A program made the translations under genes and the position numbers. From Cellulomonas sp. KRMCY2 (GTDB taxonomy: Bacteria > Actinomycetota > Actinomycetes > Actinomycetales > Cellulomonadaceae), in contig NZ_JAGF01000001.1 in assembly GCF_000526515.1 (NCBI RefSeq), positions 2,914,001-2,978,000 of the forward strand: a DNA stretch of 64,000 nt, in the 5' to 3' direction. This document shows positions 41,941 to 52,289 of the stretch, one piece after another. The notes beneath the pieces are model-generated. The model had not been told where the DNA came from and searched no databases. It saw only the letters and a list, made by a program, of their open reading frames with translations. Numbering within the stretch: the first letter of the stretch is position 1; each line of letters starts with the position of its first letter.

Positions 41941-43634
41941 CAGAGCCGACCGAGCCGACCGAAACGACCGAGCCGACCGAGAGCCGGCCACCGGTCCGGC
42001 GCGCCGTGCGCGTCCGCTCGCTCCTGGCCAGGGCCGGATCCGCGGTGCTCGTCCTCGGGGTCACGGCGGCCGTCGTCGCCATGGCGACCGTCGAGCCGGT
42101 CCCGGCGCAGGTCCCCGTACCGCCGCTGCTCGTCGAGGTGCCCGCCCCGACCGCCGTCGTGGCCTGCCCCGGGACGACGCGGGTGCCGACCGAGCCCGAG
42201 GCGGGCGGCGACGTCGTGTACGACCCGCAGTTCGACCCGGCGCCGGGGGAGACCGTCGCGCGCCTGCAGGCGATCACCGCGGCCCCGTCGGCCACGACGC
42301 CGGGTGAGGAGACCAGCGCCGGCGATCCTGCCGCGACCGGCACGCTGGACCCGCTCGACGCGACCGCTGCCGCCCTGGCGGTGCTCGAACCGGTGGGAGC
42401 TGCGGCAGCCGCGGGCATCGGGAACCTGACGGGGGCCGTCGTCGTCCGCGGTGAGCCACGGGGCGCCGTGCCCGCGTGGGTCGCCGGTGCCGTCTCCTCG
42501 CGCACCGCGGAGGGTGACCTGCGCGGCCTCGCCGCAGCGTCGTGCCAGCGGCCGGGCACCGAGACCTGGCTCGTCGGTGGGAGCACCTCGCTCGGCTCGA
42601 GCAGCCGGCTCGTGCTGCAGAACCCGGGCCGGACCCCGGCTCTCGTCAGGCTGGAGCTGTGGGGACCGTCCGGTGCGGTGGAGCCGGCAGGGTCGCCCGA
42701 GTACCTCGTCCCGGCGGGACAGGAGCGCGTCGTCCTGCTCGAGGGCGTCGCAGCCGAGCAGCGGCGCATCGTCGCCCGGGTCACGTCCTCGGGCGGGCTG
42801 GTGACCGCCTACCTGCAGGACAGCGAGCTCCGTGGCCTCGTCCCGGCGGGGGTCGACCTCGTCGTCGCCGGCCAGGCGCCGGCCACCCACCAGGTCGTGC
42901 CAGGGCTCTCGGTCATGCAGACCGCGGCGGACGGCGTCGACACCTCGGTGCTTCGCCTCCTGGTGCCGGGAGCAGAACCCGGGTCCGCCGCGATCACGTT
43001 GCTCGGGGCGCAGGGTCCCGTGACGCTGCCGGGCACGGCCTCGGTCTCGCTCGAGGCGGGCGCCGTGCTCGACGTCCCGCTCGGCGGCCTGCCCGCAGGC
43101 GACTACACGGTCGTGGTCGACGCCGACGTCCCGGTCGTCGCCGGCGCCCTGCTCACCCGTGGGGCCGGCGTCGGCGGGCCCGACGACGGGTCGTCGGAGG
43201 ATCGCCCGCTCGAGCGGGCCTGGGCGGCGAGCGCGCCGACCGGTGCGGGCCTGCTGGCGCTGCCGGCCGGCTCCCTGGGACGGCTGCTCGTCGCGGCCGT
43301 CCCGGACCCGGCGCTGCAGGGCCCGGCCGAGGCGACCCTCGTGGTGATCGGCGCTGACGGTGCCGTGCTCGGCGAACGGAGCCTGAGCATCCCGGCCGGC
43401 ACGACGACGGCGCTCCCGCTCGATGCCCTGCTCGACCGGGCGGACGACGCAGCGGGCGCCGCCACGCCGGCCGAGCTCGCCCACCCGGCCGGCGTCGTGC
43501 TCCGGACCGCAGACCCGCGGCTGACCTGGGCTGCCGTCCTGGTGACGCCGGACGCCGCCGGCGACCTGGTCTCGGTCCTGACGCCGGTCGCGCCCCAGGT
43601 GGTCCGGGCCGAGGTGCCGGTGCGGGTGCGCTGA
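41937..43634 (+). CDS. DUF5719 envelope protein
   Basis: This 565-residue protein has a cytoplasmic Thr/Glu/Pro repeat at the N-terminus (TEPTE units), a single membrane segment near residues 33-52, and a long extracytoplasmic part made of repeated beta-rich modules. It matches DUF5719, which is found after the GT2-membrane fusion in actinobacteria. The ATG is fixed by the ATGA overlap. It likely works with that fusion at the outer face of the membrane, but its role is unknown. Confidence 0.82.
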   Translation: MTEPTEPTETTEPTESRPPVRRAVRVRSLLARAGSAVLVLGVTAAVVAMATVEPVPAQVPVPPLLVEVPAPTAVVACPGTTRVPTEPEAGGDVVYDPQFDPAPGETVARLQAITAAPSATTPGEETSAGDPAATGTLDPLDATAAALAVLEPVGAAAAAGIGNLTGAVVVRGEPRGAVPAWVAGAVSSRTAEGDLRGLAAASCQRPGTETWLVGGSTSLGSSSRLVLQNPGRTPALVRLELWGPSGAVEPAGSPEYLVPAGQERVVLLEGVAAEQRRIVARVTSSGGLVTAYLQDSELRGLVPAGVDLVVAGQAPATHQVVPGLSVMQTAADGVDTSVLRLLVPGAEPGSAAITLLGAQGPVTLPGTASVSLEAGAVLDVPLGGLPAGDYTVVVDADVPVVAGALLTRGAGVGGPDDGSSEDRPLERAWAASAPTGAGLLALPAGSLGRLLVAAVPDPALQGPAEATLVVIGADGAVLGERSLSIPAGTTTALPLDALLDRADDAAGAATPAELAHPAGVVLRTADPRLTWAAVLVTPDAAGDLVSVLTPVAPQVVRAEVPVRVR

Positions 43635-43637
43635 GAC

Positions 43638-43671
43638 GAGCTCGGCGGGCGTTGCTCAGCGGGCCGAGCTC
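43638..43671. terminator. Hairpin between DUF5719 and the rhamnosyltransferase gene
   Basis: GAGCTCGG (43638-43645) and CCGAGCTC (43664-43671) form a perfect 8-bp stem with an 18-base loop between two convergent genes. It overlaps a short direct repeat (GCGGGCGTTG, twice). It could act in both directions. Confidence 0.38.
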
Positions 43672-44533
43672 AGCGGGCGTTGCGCAGCTCGAACGCCTGG
43701 CGGACCGCAAGGCCAGCGCGCACCGCGGTGCGGACCGGCCAGTGGTACCAGCGGTCGTACCGCCGGCACAGGTAGCGGGCCGCGCTCGCGTGGTGCGCGC
43801 GGATCATCGACGCCGGCCGCTCACGCCAGGAGGTTCCCCCGACGTGGGTGACCTCGGCAGCCGGGACGTGCACGTTGGCCCATCCCGCCCGCCCGAGCCG
43901 TTCGCCGAGGTCCAGGTCCTCGAAGAACATGAAGTAGCCCTCGTCGAAGCCGCCGACCTGCTCGAACGCCTCGCGACGCAGGAGCAGGCAGGCGCCGGAG
44001 AGCCATCCGGCCGGGCGTTCGGCGGTCGTCACGGCCTCCTGACGCCGCTGGTAGGCGACGGTCCACGGGTTCGTGGGCCAGATCCGGCCGAGGAGTGCGT
44101 GGCCCACGCCCTGGGTCAGCGAGGGCAGCTCGCGGGCCGACGGGTACCGCGTCCCGTCCGGGTTGAGGAGCGCCGGACCGAACGCGCCGGCCTCCGGGTG
44201 CCGGGCCGCGGCTGCGAGCAGCACGTCGAGCGAGCCGTCGTGCCAGACGATGTCCGGGTTGACCACCACGAGCCACGGCTGCTGCGCGCCCCGGGCCCCC
44301 AGGTTGGCTGCGCGCCCGTAGCCGAGGTTGCCGCCCGCGTCGAGGAGCACCGCGCCGTGCTCGTGGGCCACCGCGGTGACCCGTGCGTGGTCGGTCCCGT
44401 TCTCGACGAGCACGAGCTCGACGTCGGCCGTCGTGGTGGCCGAGCGGAGCGACCGCGCGAAGTCGGCGAGCTCCGGCCCGGGGTTGTACGTCACGCACAC
44501 GACTCTCAGGGATGTGCGCTCGGGCGTGCTCAT
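43670..44533 (-). CDS. wbbL: Rhamnosyltransferase, WbbL-like (GT2)
   Basis: This 287-residue GT2 has VVCVTYNPGPELADF, LVENGTDHA, GGNLGYGRAANLGAR and the VNPDIVW metal site, with GYFMFFEDLDLGERLG as acceptor-side motif. It fits the WbbL group, which links rhamnose to the GlcNAc-lipid that starts the wall linker in mycobacteria. The same gene neighbours rmlD and whiB2 there. The ATG at 44533 starts the conserved domain. In this genus the acceptor may differ, so the symbol is offered with reserve. Confidence 0.78.
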   Translation of the reverse strand: MSTPERTSLRVVCVTYNPGPELADFARSLRSATTTADVELVLVENGTDHARVTAVAHEHGAVLLDAGGNLGYGRAANLGARGAQQPWLVVVNPDIVWHDGSLDVLLAAAARHPEAGAFGPALLNPDGTRYPSARELPSLTQGVGHALLGRIWPTNPWTVAYQRRQEAVTTAERPAGWLSGACLLLRREAFEQVGGFDEGYFMFFEDLDLGERLGRAGWANVHVPAAEVTHVGGTSWRERPASMIRAHHASAARYLCRRYDRWYHWPVRTAVRAGLAVRQAFELRNAR

Positions 44534-44571
44534 GGTGGGCACAACCCTAGTCGCGTCTCCCGGTGCCGGGC

Positions 44572-45030
44572 TCAGACCCGATACCCCGGGTCCACGTCCT
44601 CCGGTGGCCGTGCCAGGAGGTGGGCGACCTGCTCGACCAGGACGTCGCGCACGAGGTCGGCGAGGTCCGTCTCGTCCACGGCCCGGGTCTCCACCGGTCG
44701 CCGGTAGACGACGATCCGCGCGGGCATCCCGGCGTCCGCGGGGAAGTAGCGGCCGAGCGGGACGCCGCCGTGCTCCCACGGTGCGGGGTGCGAGGGCGGG
44801 ACCTCCTCGACGGCGAACTCGGTGCCCTCGAGCTGACGGGCCCATCGGCGCTCGAGCCGCTCGACGGCGCCGAGCACGTGGTCGTCGAACCGCTCGGCCC
44901 GGGTGCGGTACGCCGGCAGGGCGGGCGGGACGAGCGGGCCGCGCAGGCCACGTCCCCGACGGTCACGGCGGCGGGGTGCGAGTGCGGCCTGGCCGTCGGC
45001 CGGGTTCCGGCGTGCGGGGATGCTGCTCAC
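44572..45030 (-). CDS. Zincin-like metallopeptidase-family protein, degenerate site
   Basis: This 152-residue protein resembles the actinobacterial metallopeptidase-family (zincin-like, DUF1025-type) proteins encoded beside DUF3499 (Rv3258c/Rv3259 pair in M. tuberculosis, from memory). The expected HExxH helix reads VEQVAH, so the first zinc ligand is a valine. It may no longer be a peptidase. The GTG at 45030 starts a basic N-terminal arm. It is divergent from DUF3499 with 149 bp between. Confidence 0.68.
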   Translation of the reverse strand: MSSIPARRNPADGQAALAPRRRDRRGRGLRGPLVPPALPAYRTRAERFDDHVLGAVERLERRWARQLEGTEFAVEEVPPSHPAPWEHGGVPLGRYFPADAGMPARIVVYRRPVETRAVDETDLADLVRDVLVEQVAHLLARPPEDVDPGYRV

Positions 45031-45179
45031 GGCGCCACTGTACGACGCGACGGACCGGCGTGGACCGGCGCCACGTCGGTGTGGTGGCCGGTGCGGCCGG
45101 TGCGGCCGGTCGGTGCCGCCGGTCGGGCGGCGGCGTGGTGTGGACAGGGTGTCGGTGGGCACAGGTACCCTCGGGAGCT

Positions 45180-45539
45180 GTGAGATCAGGACGGCAGTGT
45201 TCCCGCAGCGCCTGCGGTCGGCCTGCCGTCGCGACGCTCACCTACGTGTACTCGGACTCCACAGCGGTCCTCGGACCGCTCGCCCAGCTCGCCGAGCCGC
45301 ACTCCTACGACTTGTGCAGCGAGCACGCCGGCCGGTTGACCGCGCCACGTGGCTGGGAGGTCGTCCGCCTCACCCCGGAGTTCATCCCGACCGGTCCGAC
45401 GCCCGACGACCTGGTGGCGCTGGCGGAGGCCGTCCGGGAGGCCGGTCGTCCACGACGTGCCGAGGTCCTGCCCGAGCCCGCCGGCACCGAGATCGCGCGT
45501 CGCGGCCACCTGCGGGTCCTGCGCGGCGAGGGCGTCTGA
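45180..45539 (+). CDS. DUF3499 family protein
   Basis: This 119-residue protein has the DUF3499 layout: an N-terminal C-x4-C (CSRSAC) near residues 7-12, ATLTYVYSDSTAVLGPLA, and LCSEHAGRLT with a C-x2-H pair, likely a zinc ribbon. The rest is acidic and extended. It is actinobacteria-specific, conserved between whiB2 and manB, and of unknown function. The GTG at 45180 is eight bases after a TACCCT box. Confidence 0.85.
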   Translation: MRSGRQCSRSACGRPAVATLTYVYSDSTAVLGPLAQLAEPHSYDLCSEHAGRLTAPRGWEVVRLTPEFIPTGPTPDDLVALAEAVREAGRPRRAEVLPEPAGTEIARRGHLRVLRGEGV

Positions 45540-45544
45540 CAGCG

Positions 45545-45781
45545 GTGCGTCCGGCGGACGGTGGGGATGCGACGCGCGCAGCGGACCCCGATCGGTGCTC
45601 GACCTGCGGGAGCGAGGCGTTGACCCGACTGCCGGTGGTCCTGACCGACGGCACGGACGTGATCTTCATGTCCTGCCAGCGATGCGAGCGCCGGGAGTGG
45701 CTGACCGCAGCCGAGGACGGGGTCTGGACCAGCATCCCGATCGAGTCGGTGCTCGCTCGCTCGGCCCGCAAGCCCCGCTGA
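45545..45781 (+). CDS. Small zinc-ribbon protein
   Basis: This 78-residue protein has CSTC near residue 18 and CQRC near residue 44, a CxxC-CxxC zinc ribbon, followed by RREWLTAAEDGVW. It lies 5 bp after DUF3499 and before manB, as in other actinobacteria. The ribbon could bind nucleic acid or hold a small complex together; no function is known. GTG start at 45545. Confidence 0.7.
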   Translation: MRPADGGDATRAADPDRCSTCGSEALTRLPVVLTDGTDVIFMSCQRCERREWLTAAEDGVWTSIPIESVLARSARKPR

Positions 45782-45839
45782 GACCCCGTCCCGGACGCCG
45801 CTGGTCGACCTCGAGGCACCCCCAGGCGCCTGGACTCAC

Positions 45840-45845
45840 TAGGCT
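45840..45845 (+). promoter_or_regulatory. Candidate -10 box TAGGCT of leaderless manB
   Basis: TAGGCT, six bases, then the GTG at 45852 with no ribosome-binding site. This matches the leaderless geometry seen at other genes in the window. Confidence 0.48.
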
Positions 45846-45851
45846 GCCGCC

Positions 45852-47384
45852 GTGACGACTACGCCCGAGACCACCGCTCCGCACGCCGACGACCTGCCCG
45901 ACCTCACCGGCCTGATCAAGGCCTATGACGTCCGTGGCGTCGTCCCGGACCAGTTCAGCCCCGACGTCGCGCGGGCCATCGGCGCTGCCTTCGCCGAGGT
46001 CGTCGTGCTCGCGGACGGCGCCGACGCGGTCGTCCACCCGGACACCGGTCGTCCGTTCGTCGTCATCGGCAGAGACATGCGGCCGTCCGGTCCTGAGCTC
46101 GGCGCTGCCTTCGCCGAGGGCGTGACCGGGCGCGGCGTCGACGTCGAGCTCATCGGGCTCTGCTCGACGGATGGCCTCTACCACGCCTCGGGCGCGCTCG
46201 GCGTCCCCGGTGCGATGTTCACCGCGAGCCACAACCCGGCCCGGTACAACGGCATCAAGATGTGCCGCTCCGGCGCGCGGCCGGTCGGCCAGGACACCGG
46301 ACTCTCGGCTGTCCGCGACCTCTCGTCGCAGTACCTCGCCACCGGCGTCCCGGTGCTGGCCGAGGGGCGCGGCGAGGTGACCGAGCGCGAGATGCTCGGC
46401 GAGTACGCCGACTTCCTGCGCGGGCTCGTCGACCTGTCCGGCATCCGGCCGCTCAAGGTCGTCGTCGACGCCGGTAACGGCATGGCCGGCCTGACCGCAC
46501 CGGCCGTCCTCGGCACGGCCGGTGGGCTGCCGGCACTGCCGCTCGACGTCGTCCCGCTGTACTTCGAGCTCGACGGCACCTTCCCCAACCACGAGGCCAA
46601 CCCGCTCGAGCCGAAGAACCTGGTCGACCTGCAGGCCGCCGTGGTCGAGCACGGCGCCGACATCGGCCTCGCCTTCGACGGCGACGCCGACCGCTGCTTC
46701 GTCATCGACGAGCGCGGCGCGCCGGTCAGCCCGTCCGCGATCACCGCACTCGTCGGGCTCCGTGAGGTGGCCCGCGAGGTCGCCGCCGGGCGCCGGCCGA
46801 CGGTGATCCACAACCTGATCACCTCCAGGATCGTGCCGGAGCTGCTCACGGCCGCCGGCGCCCGGACCGTGCGCACCCGGGTCGGCCACTCGTACATCAA
46901 GTCCGAGATGGCCGAGCAGGACGCCGTGTTCGGCGGTGAGCACAGCGCGCACTACTACTTCCGCGACTTCTTCTTCGCCGACACCGGGATGCTCGCCGCG
47001 ATGCACGTGCTGGCTGCCCTCGGCAACGCGCGGTCCGCCGACGGCGGGCCGGTCACGCTGAGCAGGCTCGCCGAGTCCTACGAGCCGTACGCCGCGAGCG
47101 GCGAGATCAACTCCCGGGTGGTCGACGTGCCGGCGGCGCGTGCGCGCGTCGTCGAGGCGTACGTGACCCAGCAGGGCGCCGGACCGGTCGTGGTCGACGA
47201 GCTGGACGGCCTGACCGTCTCGCACTGGGACGACCAGCCGCGCTGGTGGTTCAACCTGCGGCCGTCCAACACCGAGCCGCTGCTGCGGCTGAACGTCGAG
47301 GCGGCCGACGACGACGTGATGACCAAGGTGCGGGACGACGTCCTGGCCCTGGTCCGGGCCGACTCCGCGGCCGACGGGAGCTGA
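45852..47384 (+). CDS. manB: Phosphomannomutase/phosphoglucomutase
   Basis: This 510-residue enzyme interconverts mannose 6-phosphate and mannose 1-phosphate for GDP-mannose and envelope mannosides. The four-domain phosphohexomutase layout is clear: TASHNP with the phosphoserine near residue 125, DGDADR for magnesium, a GEHSAHYYFRDF sugar-binding loop, and RPSNTEPLLRL for phosphate at the C-terminus. The GTG at 45852 is probably leaderless. It matches the manB/pmmA of the conserved whiB2 region. Confidence 0.92.
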   Translation: MTTTPETTAPHADDLPDLTGLIKAYDVRGVVPDQFSPDVARAIGAAFAEVVVLADGADAVVHPDTGRPFVVIGRDMRPSGPELGAAFAEGVTGRGVDVELIGLCSTDGLYHASGALGVPGAMFTASHNPARYNGIKMCRSGARPVGQDTGLSAVRDLSSQYLATGVPVLAEGRGEVTEREMLGEYADFLRGLVDLSGIRPLKVVVDAGNGMAGLTAPAVLGTAGGLPALPLDVVPLYFELDGTFPNHEANPLEPKNLVDLQAAVVEHGADIGLAFDGDADRCFVIDERGAPVSPSAITALVGLREVAREVAAGRRPTVIHNLITSRIVPELLTAAGARTVRTRVGHSYIKSEMAEQDAVFGGEHSAHYYFRDFFFADTGMLAAMHVLAALGNARSADGGPVTLSRLAESYEPYAASGEINSRVVDVPAARARVVEAYVTQQGAGPVVVDELDGLTVSHWDDQPRWWFNLRPSNTEPLLRLNVEAADDDVMTKVRDDVLALVRADSAADGS

Positions 47385-47386
47385 CC

Positions 47387-47596
47387 ATGGCCGACCTCGT
47401 CCTCCCGCTCGAACCCTGGGTCCGCGAGATCCTGCGGTGCCCGGCGTGCGGGTCGACCCTCGCCGACCGTGCTGCCGCCGACGGGAGCCCCGAGCTGGTC
47501 TGCGAGTCCGCGGCCTGCGCCCGGGCGTACCCGGTGCGCCGGGGCATCCCGGTGCTCCTGGTCGACGAGGCCGCACCTGCCACCGGGACGGTCTGA
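47387..47596 (+). CDS. Trm112-family protein
   Basis: This 69-residue protein has CPAC near residues 18-21 and a second cysteine pair (CESAAC), the zinc-binding fold of Trm112. Eukaryotic Trm112 activates methyltransferases; bacterial members are mostly uncharacterised. It begins 2 bp after the manB stop and ends right at the start of the cation-efflux gene. The ATG at 47387 fits the family start (LEPWVREILRCPAC). Confidence 0.82.
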   Translation: MADLVLPLEPWVREILRCPACGSTLADRAAADGSPELVCESAACARAYPVRRGIPVLLVDEAAPATGTV

Positions 47597-48550
47597 GTGT
47601 CCACCGGTCACGGCAACAAGGCGATCATCGCCGCGTTGTCCGCCAACCTCGGGATCGCTGTCACGAAGTTCGTCGCCTACCTCCTGACCGGCTCGAGCTC
47701 GATGCTCGCGGAGTCGGTGCACTCGGTCGCGGACTCCGGCAACCAGATCCTGCTGCTCGTGGGGGGCAGGCGCGCGCGGCGGGAGGCCAGCGCGGCGCAC
47801 CCGTTCGGCTACGGGCGTGAGCGGTACCTCTACTCCTTCATCGTCGCCATCGTGCTGTTCTCGGTCGGTGGCCTGTTCGCCCTCTACGAGGCGTGGCACA
47901 AGTGGTCCGACCCGCACGGGCTCGAGGGCCGGTGGTGGTGGGTGCCGATCGTGGTCCTCGTCGCCGCCATCGCCATGGAGAGCTTCTCCTTCCGGACGGC
48001 GATCGTCGAGTCGAACCTCGTCCGCGGGAAGCGGACCTGGATCGGGTTCGTCCGCGGGGCGAAGGCGCCGGAGCTCCCGGTCATCCTGCTCGAGGACCTC
48101 GGCGCACTCGTCGGCCTGACGCTCGCCCTCGGCGGGGTCGGCATGACCCTGATCACCGGGGACGGGCGGTGGGACGCTGCCGGCACGGCCTGCATCGGCG
48201 TGCTCCTCGTGATCATCGCTGCGATCCTCGCGATCGAGACGCGGTCGCTGCTGCTCGGGGAGTCCGCCAGCACGGAGCACATCACCGCGATCGAGGGTGC
48301 CCTGCTCGGCGACGGGGTGCTGTCGGTCATCCACCTGCGCACCCTGCACATCGGGCCGGAGGAGCTGCTCGTCGCCGCCAAGATCGAGGTCGACGTCGCG
48401 GAGACCGCGACCGAGGTCGCCGAGGCGATCGACGCCGCCGAGGCTCGGGTCCGGGCCGCCGTACCGATCGCGGGGCTGATCTACCTCGAGCCCGATCTGC
48501 GGCGGGCCGTCGCCGCGTCGGACGGCAGCGACGGGACGGGACCGGCCTGA
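47597..48550 (+). CDS. Cation diffusion facilitator transporter
   Basis: This 317-residue protein has the CDF layout: six membrane helices (first with [20 protein letters not shown]), the metal site [11 protein letters not shown] (HxxxD), an EDLGALVGL site, and a C-terminal cytoplasmic ferredoxin-like domain ([15 protein letters not shown]). It would export zinc, manganese or a related ion for protons. The GTG follows the Trm112 stop without a gap, so they are translationally coupled. The exact metal is not clear. Confidence 0.86.
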   Translation: MSTGHGNKAIIAALSANLGIAVTKFVAYLLTGSSSMLAESVHSVADSGNQILLLVGGRRARREASAAHPFGYGRERYLYSFIVAIVLFSVGGLFALYEAWHKWSDPHGLEGRWWWVPIVVLVAAIAMESFSFRTAIVESNLVRGKRTWIGFVRGAKAPELPVILLEDLGALVGLTLALGGVGMTLITGDGRWDAAGTACIGVLLVIIAAILAIETRSLLLGESASTEHITAIEGALLGDGVLSVIHLRTLHIGPEELLVAAKIEVDVAETATEVAEAIDAAEARVRAAVPIAGLIYLEPDLRRAVAASDGSDGTGPA

Positions 48551-48794
48551 CGGTCGGGCTGCTCCTCGGCGAACCGGCCGTGCGCACCGTACGATGGTCG
48601 TGCTCGGCGCAGGTGATGCCGTCGGCCCGGAGGGGCCGCGCCCAGCAACGAACGCACGACGAACGGACGCAGCGCACCGGACTGGTGCCGACGGTCGACC
48701 CTCAGGTCGAGCCGTCGGGCGCGGTCCGGCGGCTCGTCCGCCGTGTTCCCTGCGCCCGTCCGCCCACGAACGATCCCCGAACCCCGAGGTGACC

Positions 48795-50291
<1,497 letters not shown>

Positions 50292-50337
50292 CCCCCACCC
50301 CACCCGTCGTCGGACCGGTGCCTCCCGGACCGGTGCC

Positions 50338-50365
50338 TCCCGGACCGGGGGTCACCGGTCCGGGA
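50338..50365 (+). terminator. Hairpin after sahH
   Basis: TCCCGGACCG (50338-50347) and CGGTCCGGGA (50356-50365) form a perfect 10-bp stem with an 8-base loop, 47 bp after the sahH stop. The GGACCGGTGCCTCCC repeat just before it gives alternative stems. There is no T-tract. Confidence 0.52.
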
Positions 50366-50451
50366 CGGCGGGGTGGTCGCGGCGGTCGGGCTGGTTGCGG
50401 TGGTCGGGCCGGTCGGGCTGCGGCCGCGGCCGGTCCGGCCATACTCGGGTG

Positions 50452-51228
50452 ATGCGACTGTCGCTCGGGGCCACGGCCCTCGTCGGCATGCTCGTGCTCG
50501 GCGGGTGTGCGACGCCGCAGCCCGGTCCGGGGCCGTCGCGGACCGCGGCCCCCGCTGTGTCGCCGGCTGTCTCGCCCACTGTGCCGCCGGCTGTCTCGCC
50601 CACCGTGCCGCCCACCGTGTCACCCACGGTGCCGCGCGCCTCGGCGGCCGAGCCGGTGCCCATGTTCGCCTCGTCGGTGGGGCCGATCACCCCGGAGCTC
50701 GCCGAGCGGATGGCGGCCTCGTGGCGGCCGGGCTGCCCGGTGCCCCTTGAGGACCTGCGGTACGTGACGGTCGCCCACGTCGACCCGGACGGCGTCGTCC
50801 GGACGGGCGAGCTCGTCGTGCACGCCGACGTGGCCGACGGCATCGTCGGTGTCTTCGCCGCCCTGTTCGAGGCCCGCTACCCGATCAGCTCGATGCGACT
50901 GGTCGACGACTTCGGCGCCGACGACAGCGCGTCGATGGCGGCGGACAACACCTCGGCGTTCAACTGCCGGCCGATCACCGGTGGCACGGCCTGGTCGGAG
51001 CACGCCTACGGCACGGCGATCGACGTCAACCCGGTCGAGAACCCCTACGTCGTCGGTGGACACGTGGCGCCGCGCGCGGGCCGGGAGTTCACCAGCCGGC
51101 CGGATCTGCCCGGGGTGATCCACCCCGACGACGCCGTCGTCACCGCGTTCGCGGCCGCGGGCTGGCAGTGGGGTGGCGCCTGGAGCAGTCCGATCGACTA
51201 CCAGCACTTCTCGGTCAGCGGTCGCTGA
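50452..51228 (+). CDS. M15-type D-alanyl-D-alanine carboxypeptidase-like lipoprotein
   Basis: This 258-residue lipoprotein has a lipobox (VLGGC, lipidated Cys19), then a Pro-rich linker of repeated AVSPTVPP units, and an M15 (VanY-like) peptidase domain. The zinc site is visible: SEHAYGTAIDVNP (H184, D191) and YQHFSVSG (H252). Such enzymes trim peptidoglycan stem peptides. CATACT lies six bases upstream of the ATG at 50452, so it may be leaderless. It is followed convergently by the RDD gene, only 4 bp apart. Confidence 0.84.
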   Translation: MRLSLGATALVGMLVLGGCATPQPGPGPSRTAAPAVSPAVSPTVPPAVSPTVPPTVSPTVPRASAAEPVPMFASSVGPITPELAERMAASWRPGCPVPLEDLRYVTVAHVDPDGVVRTGELVVHADVADGIVGVFAALFEARYPISSMRLVDDFGADDSASMAADNTSAFNCRPITGGTAWSEHAYGTAIDVNPVENPYVVGGHVAPRAGREFTSRPDLPGVIHPDDAVVTAFAAAGWQWGGAWSSPIDYQHFSVSGR

Positions 51229-51232
51229 GACC

Positions 51233-52051
51233 TCAGTCGACCGGGTCCGGGACCGCGTGCGGCAACCGGTGCAGCAGGAGCGCCTCGGACCGCGCGATGC
51301 TCGCCGCCCGCATCGCATGGGCGTACTCGCGGTCACGCCGTTCGGTCAGGACGGCCGCCAGGAACCGTTCGGGGTGCGTGCCCGGCGGGGGCCCGGGGGC
51401 CACATAGCCCTCGATCTCGGCGGCGAGCTCGGTGCCGAGCCGGACCCGGGACGCCTGGTGCAGCTTCTCGGCGCGGCCGAGGAACTGGCGTGCGGCCAGT
51501 GCGACGCCGTCCGGCAGGCGGCGGATGTCCGCTGCCCGGACCCACCCGGCCAGCTCGGGGGGCATGAACAGGGGCGGCAGGGCCCGCTGGCCGCCGCGCA
51601 CGCGCACCGCGTAGGTCCCGGCCAGGAGGTCGCCGAGCCGCTTGCCCTGGGGGTGCGCGAGCGACGTCATCAGGGCGATGCCCCCGGCCGTCATCCACAT
51701 CTCCAGCACCCCGACCAGCGCCCGGATGATCGCGTGCCGCGCCCGCACGGGTCCGCCGTCGTCCCGAACGACCCTGATCCCCATCACGAGCTTGCCGAGG
51801 GACCGCCCGCGGGTCAGCGTCTCGACGGTGGCCGGGATCACGATCGTGACGATCACGAGCGCTGTGATCCCCAGCGCCGCGCCGGCAGCCGGGTCGAGCT
51901 CGTCGATGATGTTCCCGGCAAGAGCCAGGACCGCGGTCCCGACGATGACGAGCGCTGCCACGTCGATCAGCGCGCCAAGCATCCGGGTGGCGAAGGACGC
52001 GGGGCGGGCGTCGAGGACGACGCCCTCGCCGATGAGGATCTCGTCCCGCAC
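51233..52051 (-). CDS. RDD-domain membrane protein
   Basis: This 272-residue protein has the RDD signature in ATRMLGALIDVAALV (Arg and Asp in the first helix), a second pair of helices, and a TRGRSLGKLVMGIRVVRDDG cytoplasmic loop. A soluble C-terminal half of about 110 residues is Ala/Arg-rich. Function of RDD proteins is mostly unknown; they often accompany SpoIIM-like and MoxR modules, as here. The GTG at 52051 with GGAGGG in front is the best start. Confidence 0.83.
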   Translation of the reverse strand: MRDEILIGEGVVLDARPASFATRMLGALIDVAALVIVGTAVLALAGNIIDELDPAAGAALGITALVIVTIVIPATVETLTRGRSLGKLVMGIRVVRDDGGPVRARHAIIRALVGVLEMWMTAGGIALMTSLAHPQGKRLGDLLAGTYAVRVRGGQRALPPLFMPPELAGWVRAADIRRLPDGVALAARQFLGRAEKLHQASRVRLGTELAAEIEGYVAPGPPPGTHPERFLAAVLTERRDREYAHAMRAASIARSEALLLHRLPHAVPDPVD

Positions 52052-52289
52052 ATGCCCTCCTGCTCCTGGTCCGCTGCGGTCCCGGATGCCCCGCCGTGGG
52101 GATCCTGCCACAGGTCGCGCTCGCCGCGGGGTGGCCGGACGTCCGCGAGCGCGGCCGCACTTGAGTACCTCGCGTCACGTGCCGATGGGCTGGTGGGACG
52201 GGTGGCACCGCCGGCCGGTGGTCGACGGCGACGGTGGGCCCCGAAGCGTCATGCCCCGCGAGGCAGCAGCCACGACCGAGGAGCGTTCG

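Noticed and set aside
48551-48794. A SAH riboswitch upstream of sahH
   Set aside because: I looked for the conserved SAH-riboswitch core and found no match in the 244-bp gap. A covariance-model search would be the decisive test.
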